From Halodurantibacterium flavum (GTDB taxonomy: Bacteria; Pseudomonadota; Alphaproteobacteria; Rhodobacterales; Rhodobacteraceae): a DNA stretch of 64,000 bases. Positions 7,051 to 14,106 of the stretch are shown here, piece by piece (position 1 is the stretch's first letter; every line of letters starts with the position of its first letter). The notes beneath the pieces were generated by a model. That model worked only from the letters and a program-made list of their open reading frames with translations. It did not search any database and was not told the DNA's origin. The position numbers and the translations under genes were made by a program. The stretch covers positions 186,001-250,000 of the forward strand of contig NZ_JBHUGH010000005.1 of NCBI RefSeq assembly GCF_042681825.1, in the 5' to 3' direction.

Positions 7051-8865
7051 ATGATGAGTGCAACCTATATCTCCGCCGCGCTGGCCGCCATGCGTCTCGC
7101 CGCAGCGTCGCTGATCCTGACGGTGCTCGCGGGTATCGCTGCGGCCCAGGGCTTTCCGACGACCAGCGCCACCGTGGGCGCGCCGATCCCGGCAGACGAG
7201 GCGTTCCGGCTGGACGTCACCGTCCGCGAGGACGGCGCGCACCTGCTCGAGTGGGAAATCGCGGAGGGCTACTACCTCTACCGCGACCACCTCGCGGCGG
7301 TGGCGGCGGACGGCGCCTCGCTGCCGCTCGACACCGAGCCGGGCGTGGTCAAGGACGATCCCACCTTCGGCGCGATGGAGGTCTACTACGGCGCGGCACA
7401 GGCGGAACTCCCCGCCGCTGCTGGGCCGGTCGAAATCACCTACCAGGGCTGCCAGGACGACGGCATCTGCTATCCACCGCAGACCGTAACGCTGGCCGCG
7501 GCCGACGGTGCCGCGCCGGCTTCCGAGGCCTCCTCGCCGGTTGCGGCTCCAGCGACGAGCGCGGCCGGGGTGACGCTGGCGGACGATGCCGGGCTGCTCG
7601 ACGGGCTGAGCGCGCGGGGCGGTCCGGCGCTGGTGCTCGGCGCCTTCCTCGTTTTCGGGCTGCTGCTGGCGTTCACCCCGTGCGTGTTCCCGATGTTCCC
7701 GATCCTTGCGGGCATTCTCGCCGGCCAGGGCGGGACGCTGACAGCGCGACGGGGTGCGGCGCTGTCGCTGGCCTATGTGCTGGCGATGGCGTCGGCCTTC
7801 GGGCTCCTCGGCGTGGCGGCAGCGTGGTCGGGGGCGAACCTGCAGCTCGTGCTGCAATCGCCGGCGGCGGTTATGGTCGTCGCCGCGATCTTCGTGGCGC
7901 TGGCGCTATCGATGTTCGGGCTATTCGAGCTGAACCTGCCCGCGTCGTGGACCGCGCGCATCTCCGGGCTCGGCGGGCGCGGCGGCACGCTGGGCGGCGC
8001 GGCGGCGCTCGGCTTCACCTCGGCGCTGATCGTCGGGCCTTGTGTCACCGCGCCACTCGCGGGCGCGCTCCTCTACATCGCGCAGAGCGGGGACGTGGCG
8101 CTCGGCGCGGCGGCGCTCTTTGCGATGGGACTGGGACATGGCGTGCCGCTGCTGCTGGTCGGCATCTTCGGGGCGCGCATCCTGCCGCGCGCGGGGGGCT
8201 GGATGGAGGGGGCGAAGCGCGTCTTCGGCTTCGTCTTCCTCGCGCTCGCGATCTGGCTCCTGTCGCGCCTGATCCCTGGGCAGGCGACGCTGGCGCTCTG
8301 GGCGGCGCTCCTCGTCGCGGCGGGCGTCTTCCTCGGCGCCCTCGACCTCCTGCCGAAAGATGCCGACGTCGGGCCGCGCGCGGGCAGGACCGCGGGCATT
8401 CTAGCCCTGCTCGCCGGCGGGATCATGGCGCTCGGCGCGGCATCCGGCGGCGACGACCCGCTGCGGCCGCTCGCGGGGCTGACACGCGCACCGGACGACG
8501 ACGACGGCGGAGAGACGGTCTTCGCGCAGGCCACCTCGTCCGAGACGCTGGCGGCAAGCCTCGCCTCGGCGCAGGGGCCGGCGATGGTCTACGTCACCGC
8601 CGACTGGTGCGTGACCTGCCGTGTCATCGACCGCCGCGTCCTGCCCGATGTAGGTGTCCGCGCCGCGCTCGACCCGCTGACGCTGATCAAGGCCGATGTC
8701 AGCGACTTCGGGCCCGAGGGCCAGGCGATGCTCAAAGAGCTGGGTGCGGTCGGGCCGCCGACGATGATCTTCCTCGACGGCGGCCGCGCCGAGGTGCCCG
8801 GCACCCGGCTCGTCGGCACCCCGGGCACGGACGACCTGATCCGTTCGGCGGAGGCGCTGCGATGA
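7051..8865 (+). CDS. dsbD: DsbD/ScsB-like thiol:disulfide interchange protein
   Basis: This protein of about 604 residues carries electrons from cytoplasmic thioredoxin across the membrane to periplasmic thiol proteins. It has a signal peptide, then an N-terminal DsbD domain with the pair in YQGCQDDGICYPP near residues 130-145. A membrane core of about eight helices follows with redox cysteines in FTPCVFPMFPIL and VGPCVTAPLAGA, and a C-terminal thioredoxin domain with DWCVTC. All six expected cysteines are present. It heads an operon with TlpA- and DsbA-like genes linked by ATGA overlaps, an arrangement like the copper-linked scsBCD genes. The ATG at 7090 would give a cleaner signal peptide and may be the true start. 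Confidence 0.92.
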   Translation: MMSATYISAALAAMRLAAASLILTVLAGIAAAQGFPTTSATVGAPIPADEAFRLDVTVREDGAHLLEWEIAEGYYLYRDHLAAVAADGASLPLDTEPGVVKDDPTFGAMEVYYGAAQAELPAAAGPVEITYQGCQDDGICYPPQTVTLAAADGAAPASEASSPVAAPATSAAGVTLADDAGLLDGLSARGGPALVLGAFLVFGLLLAFTPCVFPMFPILAGILAGQGGTLTARRGAALSLAYVLAMASAFGLLGVAAAWSGANLQLVLQSPAAVMVVAAIFVALALSMFGLFELNLPASWTARISGLGGRGGTLGGAAALGFTSALIVGPCVTAPLAGALLYIAQSGDVALGAAALFAMGLGHGVPLLLVGIFGARILPRAGGWMEGAKRVFGFVFLALAIWLLSRLIPGQATLALWAALLVAAGVFLGALDLLPKDADVGPRAGRTAGILALLAGGIMALGAASGGDDPLRPLAGLTRAPDDDDGGETVFAQATSSETLAASLASAQGPAMVYVTADWCVTCRVIDRRVLPDVGVRAALDPLTLIKADVSDFGPEGQAMLKELGAVGPPTMIFLDGGRAEVPGTRLVGTPGTDDLIRSAEALR

Positions 8866-9695
8866 ACGCCATCGCCATCGGACCGCTCGTCTTCTCGGCC
8901 GAACGTTTGGCGGCGATCGTCGGCATCGGCTTGTTTCTCGTCGCGGCCGAGGTCTGGGGTCTCTGGCGCGGGCGACGCGCGCATATCGCGTCCTGGGCCT
9001 TCGCGGCGGTCGCGGTCGGGATCCTCTCGGCTCGACTGGGCTTCGTGCTGGCGAACCTCGAGAGCTACCGGCAGACGCCCCTCGACGTCTTCGCCGTCTG
9101 GCAGGGCGGGTTCGCCTCGCAGATCGGTGTCTACGGATTCGTTGCCGTGGTGATCGTGTCGCTTCTCCGCGGCGCGGCGGTCGCCAGACCGCTCGTGGTG
9201 TCGGCACTCGTCGGAGCGCTCGGCTTCCAGGCGGTAGAGATCGTATCCAGCGCCGAGAGGCTGGGGCGCCTGCCGGAAGCCCGCTTCGCCGACCTCTCCG
9301 GCACCCCGGTCACACCGGCAGACCGCAACGGAAAGCCGCTCGTCCTGAACCTTTGGGCCAGCTGGTGCCCGCCCTGCGTGCGCGAGATGCCGATGATGGT
9401 CGAGGTCGCCGGCGAATCCGACGCGGTCGACATCCTCTTCGCCAACCAGGGCGAGACGCCTGAGCGCATTCGCCGCTTTCTCGAGGTGACGCGCCTCGAC
9501 GGGGATCGCATCCTCCTCGATCCGCAGAGCGCGCTGATGGAGAAGTTCGGCACCGTGGGCTTGCCCGCCACCCTCTTCTTCGACGCCGAGGGCCGTGTTC
9601 AGGCGGTCCATGTCGGCGAGATCTCCCGCGCCGAACTCACCGCGCGGATGCAGGACCTGCAACAGAACCAGCAACTCACAGGAGACGAGACATGA
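8862..9695 (+). CDS. Membrane-anchored TlpA/ScsD-like thioredoxin-fold protein
   Basis: A 277-residue fusion. Residues 1-140 form about four membrane helices resembling the N-terminal part of prolipoprotein diacylglyceryl transferase, and residues ~150-270 are a periplasmic TlpA-type thioredoxin domain with NLWASWCPPCVREMP near 160-175 and cis-Pro in VGLPATLFF. It probably receives electrons from the upstream DsbD-like protein and reduces periplasmic disulfides. It overlaps the neighbours on both sides by 4 bases (ATGA), so the three genes are translationally coupled. The multi-helix N-terminus is unlike the single anchor of classical TlpA or ScsD. Confidence 0.9.
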   Translation: MNAIAIGPLVFSAERLAAIVGIGLFLVAAEVWGLWRGRRAHIASWAFAAVAVGILSARLGFVLANLESYRQTPLDVFAVWQGGFASQIGVYGFVAVVIVSLLRGAAVARPLVVSALVGALGFQAVEIVSSAERLGRLPEARFADLSGTPVTPADRNGKPLVLNLWASWCPPCVREMPMMVEVAGESDAVDILFANQGETPERIRRFLEVTRLDGDRILLDPQSALMEKFGTVGLPATLFFDAEGRVQAVHVGEISRAELTARMQDLQQNQQLTGDET

Positions 9696-10327
9696 CCCTG
9701 ACGCGACGCAGCATCCTCGGAGGCGCCGCGGCGTTCGGCGCTGGCGGTCTGGCCGTAACCGCTCTCCCGCTTCTCGGCAGCGGCGGCGAGTCGCGGGACA
9801 GCCTCGGTGTCGAGGACGTCCTCTATGACATCGACGGGCCGGTGCAGGGCAATCCCGAGGGCGACGTGACCATCGTCGAGTACTTCGATTACCAGTGCCC
9901 CTACTGCAAGATGAACCACCCGATGCTCCTCGACCTCGTGGCAAGGGACGGGAATCTGCGGCTGGTCATGAAGGACTGGCCGATCTTCGGCGCGCCCTCG
10001 GTCCAGGCAAGCCAGCTCGCCCTCGGCGCCGTCGAGCTCGGAGACTATGAGGCCGCGCACAACGCGCTGATGGCGACGGAAGGCAGACTCTCGAACGCGC
10101 TGATCGAGGAGACGCTCGAGGCCGCCGGCGTCGATCCCGCCGCCGCCGAGGAAGCGTACAAGGCGAACCGCGACCGCTGGGATCGCTTCATGACGCGCAA
10201 CTCTAAGCAGGCTGCGGTCTTTGGCCTTCGAGGCACCCCCGCCTTCATCATCGGCACGCGCATCTACGCGGGCGCGCTTGATGGGCGCGCACTTTCCACC
10301 GCCGTCTCACAGGCACGATCCACGTAA
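9692..10327 (+). CDS. DsbA/ScsC-like periplasmic thiol oxidoreductase
   Basis: A 211-residue DsbA-fold protein. It begins with a Tat-like signal (TRRSILGGAAAFGAGG), has the redox motif DYQCPYCKMN near residues 66-75 and the cis-Pro loop RGTPAFIIG near 180, and lacks extra domains. Members of this group (Com1/ScsC/BdbD-like) oxidise or isomerise disulfides; ScsC also binds Cu(I) and protects against copper. It is the third gene of the DsbD-TlpA-DsbA operon. A Tat signal rather than a Sec signal is judged from the twin Arg and the mildly hydrophobic core. Whether it acts as an oxidase or isomerase cannot be told from the sequence. Confidence 0.92.
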   Translation: MTLTRRSILGGAAAFGAGGLAVTALPLLGSGGESRDSLGVEDVLYDIDGPVQGNPEGDVTIVEYFDYQCPYCKMNHPMLLDLVARDGNLRLVMKDWPIFGAPSVQASQLALGAVELGDYEAAHNALMATEGRLSNALIEETLEAAGVDPAAAEEAYKANRDRWDRFMTRNSKQAAVFGLRGTPAFIIGTRIYAGALDGRALSTAVSQARST

Positions 10328-10381
10328 GCCAGGATCGCCTCGAAAGTCGGCACCCGAACTCGGATCAGATGGAGCCATCTC

Positions 10382-11086
10382 ATGCTTACCCGTCGCACCT
10401 TCGTTTCGGTCGGAGCGGTTGCCGCCCTGTCGGCCTGCGTCCGCCCCGATATGGAACCTGTGAACAGAGCGGCGACGGTCGCCCCGCCTCCTGAACTGCC
10501 CGCATTGCCCGACTTCTATGGTCCGATTCTCGATGAGCCGTATCCGGTTCCGGCTGTCGAGGAAGGCGTCCTCAGCCCGGAATACTGGCGGCAGGAGGTA
10601 TCGAACCCCTGGCCGGACAAACGGCGGGGGACCATCGTCGTGGATCCCGACGCCGCACTGCTGCACTTCGTCGAGAACCCCGAGACCGCCACCCGCTACG
10701 GCGTCAGTGTCGGTGCGGCCGGGTTCGACTGGGAGGGGACGGCCCGGTTGCAGTTCTGCCGCTCCTGGCCGCGCTGGAAGGTACCGCAATCCATGATCGA
10801 GCGACAGCCGGAACTCGAGCCGTATTCCGTCGCCAATGGCGGGATGGATCCGGGCCCAGATAACCCGATGGGTGCCCGAGCCCTGTACCTGTTCCAGAAC
10901 GGTGTCGATACCCTCTACCGGGTTCATGGCAACGCTTCCGCCCGTGAGCTTGGAAAGGCTGTGTCCTCCGGCTGCATCCGGATGCTGGATCAGGACGTGA
11001 TACATCTTCACGAGAAGGCCGTTCACGGGGCAGATGTGATCGTGCTTCCGTCTTTGAAACCCGAACACCTGAGCTCGCTGTATTGA
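10382..11086 (+). CDS. L,D-transpeptidase (YkuD domain) lipoprotein or Tat substrate
   Basis: A 234-residue envelope protein with an N-terminal signal containing both a twin-Arg (TRRTFVSVG) and a lipobox-like LSACV, so it may be a Tat-exported lipoprotein. The YkuD domain covers residues ~80-225 with the catalytic block YRVHGNASARELGKAVSSGCIRM (shown here in parts: HGN and SSGCIRM). The Cys is the nucleophile that forms 3-3 peptidoglycan cross-links or attaches proteins to the wall. A GGAG lies about 10 bases before the ATG. It follows the DsbA-like gene by 54 bp in the same direction and could be co-transcribed; its active-site Cys would need reduced thiols. Confidence 0.92.
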   Translation: MLTRRTFVSVGAVAALSACVRPDMEPVNRAATVAPPPELPALPDFYGPILDEPYPVPAVEEGVLSPEYWRQEVSNPWPDKRRGTIVVDPDAALLHFVENPETATRYGVSVGAAGFDWEGTARLQFCRSWPRWKVPQSMIERQPELEPYSVANGGMDPGPDNPMGARALYLFQNGVDTLYRVHGNASARELGKAVSSGCIRMLDQDVIHLHEKAVHGADVIVLPSLKPEHLSSLY

Positions 11087-11177
11087 ACACGAACAGTCCG
11101 GGATACTCACCGCCGGGTTCCGGCGCAGGAGTCGCGCATTTGAGCAGTTTGCGAGTATATAAAGACGCCCGAACCCA

Positions 11178-11243
11178 GAGAAGGTTCGACCGCAGTCCCG
11201 TCCCCTCCGCCACCCGAACGCCAGCGAAATCTAACCTTCTCTG
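11178..11243 (+). repeat. tRNA-Ser 3'-end-like repeat, copy A
   Basis: It contains AAGGTTCGA, then CCCGT-CCCCTCC-GCCA, which has the form of the T-arm 3' strand, acceptor 3' strand and CCA of a tRNA-Ser, followed by GCGAAA and TTCTCTG. Similar strings occur at 13143 and 21188. No tRNA body precedes it, so it looks like an attachment-site remnant. Confidence 0.55.
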
Positions 11244-11269
11244 CCAGACGCGACGGTGCGTTCGGAGGG

Positions 11270-11285
11270 TTAACGCAACCTTAAC
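11270..11285. promoter_or_regulatory. CtrA-type binding site TTAA-N7-TTAAC
   Basis: TTAA at 11270-11273 and TTAAC at 11281-11285 are exactly seven bases apart, a perfect match to the full CtrA site of alphaproteobacteria. It lies 42 bases before the ATG of the MuF-GH19 gene. Such a site is rare by chance in DNA this GC-rich. CtrA controls phage-like gene transfer agent and lysis genes in Rhodobacterales. Confidence 0.6.
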
Positions 11286-11327
11286 TCCAATCTGATACTG
11301 CTTTCGGGGAACGATGCGGAGGAACCG

Positions 11328-12601
11328 ATGCGGCACGAAAGCAAGTTTGCGGCCTGGATCAGGTCAGGCGGCAACAGCGTCTTCGTCTTGCCGCTTGGTC
11401 CGGTTCAGGCACCGGAAGTCAAGTTCTCGGTGGTCCCGGACCGACTGCTGGACAGCATCATCGACGATGCGTTGGCCGAAGGCGTTGCCCGGCTGAACGG
11501 TTTTCTCCCCGAGGGTTTCAGCATTGATATCACGTCGGTCGACCTGACTACGATCAGAGATCAACTTCGCACTTCTGTCGCGGACCAGCTGAACGAAACG
11601 AGTGTTCCAGTCAATCCCAACGATCCGGTCATCAATGCGATCCTCGCGCGATATACTGAGGCGTTGAACGGTCATTGTCAAAGAGATGCGCTTCAGCTCG
11701 AAACCTACACCTGGCGCAGTCAGGGCGATGACCGTGTTCGGGCTGCACACAGGGAGAACAACGGTCAGATCTTCGCGTGGTCCTCTCCGCCCCCTGGCGG
11801 TCATCCTGGCCAGGATTGGAACTGCCGCTGCATCGCCGAACCAGTCATCGATCCGCAGGAGATTCCTGAAGGCGCGGTTTGCGACATCCTGACGGGAGAC
11901 AGGTTGTCGGAAGTATTTCCGGACGCTCCCGCTGACAGGCTTCTGGCGATCGCGCGCGAGCTCGACCTTCGGATCGTATCCGGCGGCCTGGATCGCCGGG
12001 AACGCCTGATCCACTTCCTCGCACAGATGCGCCAAGAGGCAGGCCCCAACATGCGCCTCGAAGAAAATCTCAACTACAATCCACGGGGTCTTAAAAGCAC
12101 GTTCAGCTACTTCAGAAACAACCTCAGGACGCCGAGCGTTATGGCCGGACAGATGCACAACCAGCAGATCGCGTGTCGATTGCCAACCTCGCTTACGCCA
12201 ATCGAAACGGCAATGGAGATGCCGCAAGCGGGGACGGATGGGCATTTCGCGGTCGCGGCTTGTTTCTACTGACGGGTCGTGCCAACTATCGGGCGTTCAC
12301 GCAGTGGCATCTTACGGTTTTTGGCGAGAGCATCGATTTTGAAGCCGAACCGGGCCTGGCCGCGGACCCGGTTTACGCTGTCAGATCGGCTGTCTTCTTC
12401 TGGCTTGATCATGGTCTGCATCGTCTCGCAGACGAGGGACTGACCGATCAAGTCACGGACTCGATAACGAGGCGAATAAATCGTCATACAAGGACTTATG
12501 AGGAGCGACAGGCCATCATGAGAGTTCTCCGGGATGGCGGCCAGTTCAATGGGATTTGTCGATTCTCGGTTGCCCGTCCGCGATTTGAGGACGCCGAATG
12601 A
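11328..12601 (+). pseudogene. MuF-type phage head protein domain fused to GH19 lysozyme/chitinase, frameshifted
   Basis: The first frame runs 11328-12272. After ~100 residues of unknown sequence comes a Phage Mu gpF/SPP1 gp7 C-terminal domain, with TWRSQGDDRVRAAH, FAWSSPPPGGHPGQDWNCRC and the usual AEP ending (residues ~125-175). From residue ~215 a GH19 domain begins with LIHFLAQMRQEAGPN and LEENLNY. Near 12119-12124 (RNNL versus expected RNNPQDAERYGR) one base is missing. The GH19 domain continues in another frame to 12601 with ANRNGNGDAASGDGWAFRGRG, TGRANYRAF and SITRRIN. Restoring one C would give a single protein of ~424 residues. It could be a real mutation or a sequencing error. The MuF-plus-enzyme layout resembles phage-borne MuF polymorphic toxins, or a fused endolysin. 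Confidence 0.8.
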
Positions 12602-13128
12602 GCAGGCAATCGGTTCTTTCGCTGTTTCTGTTACTGTCCACCGGGAGCGCTTCGGCGCAGGAGTTGAGCTACTTTCAGACATTGTATGATGAAACGAGTG
12701 TCGCGACCCAAGCACTGACCATTCGGCTCGCCCCGGTGGATCAGGACATTCGCTTTTCGGTGACGCTACGCAATAACGAAACGGGTTTCGAGCGCCGACA
12801 TGAATTCGATGCCTCTGTTCCAGAAATGCCAACGCCATTTCAGTTCGAGCAAAGACGCATTTGCGACATCCATGCCATCCTGCTGACGGTCGATTACCCT
12901 TGGCGCCACCATTGGCCACAAGTTGCGAGGATCCTGGACACCTTCGCCTTTCGTGCGACCGATCTTGCCTTCATCGATGTGGTGGAGGGTGCCTTGACCG
13001 ACATTGCTTTGCTCGACAGCTCTGAAATTGCAGCGGAAGACATGGCTATGCAACCGTCGATCCTCGTTGAATGCATCTCGAACGAGAGCGGGAGCCCCTT
13101 TAGATTTCAATTAAAAACAAATAATTAG
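12598..13128 (+). CDS. Secreted protein of unknown function overlapping the GH19 end
   Basis: A 176-residue protein that I do not recognise. It has a Sec signal peptide (hydrophobic LSLFLLLSTGSASA, likely cleavage before QE at residue 21), then a soluble region with two cysteines, in RRICDIH and LVECISN, that could form a disulfide. The start overlaps the stop of the GH19 reading frame by 4 bases (ATGA), so it was translated together with the intact gene. Base use is more AT-rich than the surroundings, especially at the 3' end. A periplasmic immunity protein or inhibitor guarding the cell wall from the GH19 enzyme is one possibility; a phage-encoded envelope protein is another. Confidence 0.75.
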   Translation: MSRQSVLSLFLLLSTGSASAQELSYFQTLYDETSVATQALTIRLAPVDQDIRFSVTLRNNETGFERRHEFDASVPEMPTPFQFEQRRICDIHAILLTVDYPWRHHWPQVARILDTFAFRATDLAFIDVVEGALTDIALLDSSEIAAEDMAMQPSILVECISNESGSPFRFQLKTNN

Positions 13129-13142
13129 GGTGTCGCGTAGGT

Positions 13143-13203
13143 GGGGAAGGTTCGACGGCAGGCCCACCCTCTCCGCCACTTGCCCCCGCGAAAACTTTCT
13201 CTG
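13143..13203 (+). repeat. tRNA-Ser 3'-end-like repeat, copy B
   Basis: AAGGTTCGA is followed by GGCAGG and CCCAC-CCTCTCC-GCCA, then GCGAAAACTTTCTCTG. It is the copy closest to a true tRNA-Ser 3' end, matching 16 bases of T-arm plus acceptor form. It separates the MuF-GH19 patch from the lipoprotein and copper genes. Confidence 0.55.
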
Positions 13204-13230
13204 AGCGTCTCGGAACCTTGGAGAAGACCA

Positions 13231-13488
13231 ATGATGCCCAACGCCAGATGCTGGAAGCAGCAGCTCGCCGCCCTCGCGACCGCGACGAGCTTGCTGAGCG
13301 GCTGCGCGATGGTCGGTTCTGACGAGCTGGGGTCAGTCTCCTGTCCGCCCGCTGTCGAATACAGCCGCGAGGTCCAGACGCGGGCAGCCGAGGAACTCGA
13401 GCTCCTGCCAGAGCGGTCGGCCGTCGCCGAGATGATCGCCGACTACAGCGTAATGCGGGATCAGGCGCGCGCTTGCACTCGTCCCTGA
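13231..13488 (+). CDS. Small phage-lysis-type (Rz1-like) lipoprotein
   Basis: An 85-residue protein with a Sec/lipoprotein signal ending in the lipobox LLSGCAM (lipidated Cys near residue 24). The mature part is SVSCPPAVEYSREVQTRAAEELELLP, here given up to the first helix, then VAEMIADYSVMRDQARAC. This compact pattern of CPP-VEYS, a helix, and Tyr-x-Val-Met-Arg is common next to endolysins in rhodobacterial prophages, where outer-membrane spanin (Rz1) roles are assumed. GGAG lies ~11 bases before the ATG at 13231. The position just after a GH19 gene supports a lysis-cassette origin. No inner-membrane spanin partner is visible. Confidence 0.65.
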   Translation: MMPNARCWKQQLAALATATSLLSGCAMVGSDELGSVSCPPAVEYSREVQTRAAEELELLPERSAVAEMIADYSVMRDQARACTRP

Positions 13489-13513
13489 CGGCTATGGACT
13501 GGCTGCTCGGAAC

Positions 13514-13987
13514 TCAGGCTGCGCCATAGCTGGAGAAAACTTCGGTCGACCCACTGCGCCGGATCAGGAACACCTCGTACGCCTCGCGCTCGGCTTCCGG
13601 GCCCATGCCGGGCGACCCGTAGGGCATCCCGGGCACGGCGAGACCGATGGCGTCCGGGCGTTCCTCCAGCAGCCGCCGGATATCGGCGGGCGGAACATGA
13701 CCTTCGATCATGTAGCCCGCGATCCTGCCTGTGTGGCACGAGGCCATTTCCTGCGGGATGCCGTTGTCGAGCTTGTAGCGGGCGAGCAGCGTCCCCATGC
13801 TCTCCTCGACCGTCACATCGAACCCGTCGGCCCGCACAATCTCGACCCAGGCCGAGCAACATCCGCAGTTGGGATCCTTGAGGACGTGGAGCGCAGACCT
13901 TGCGATGGCCATTGCGGGGACAGCACCGGCAACCGAGGCAGCGCATGCGCCCAGCACGAAGCCTCGTCGGGAAAGTATCAGTTGCAT
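13514..13987 (-). CDS. DUF411 copper-associated periplasmic protein
   Basis: A 157-residue DUF411 protein. It has a Tat-like signal (SRRGFVLGACAASVAG), then the family motif VLKDPNCGCCSAWVE near residues 36-50 with three cysteines, and blocks SCHTGRIAGYMIEGHVPP and GMPYGSPGM, rich in His, Met and Cys likely to bind metal. DUF411 proteins occur next to copper and silver efflux systems and are thought to bind Cu(I) in the periplasm. It is read in the same direction as the copA gene, whose stop lies 119 bp upstream, and ends the leftward arm of the copper island. The stop of the preceding lipoprotein gene faces it at 13488. Confidence 0.9.
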   Translation of the reverse strand: MQLILSRRGFVLGACAASVAGAVPAMAIARSALHVLKDPNCGCCSAWVEIVRADGFDVTVEESMGTLLARYKLDNGIPQEMASCHTGRIAGYMIEGHVPPADIRRLLEERPDAIGLAVPGMPYGSPGMGPEAEREAYEVFLIRRSGSTEVFSSYGAA

Positions 13988-14106
13988 TTCTTCCTCCGTT
14001 TCTCAGACGTTCTCTGCAGCGCTGCGGGTCATGTGTTTCCGACGTTCTTGCCTGTCTATCGCAGAGAGCCAATCCGTGCCATGCGGCAGCATTTCCCAGT
14101 TCCTCA

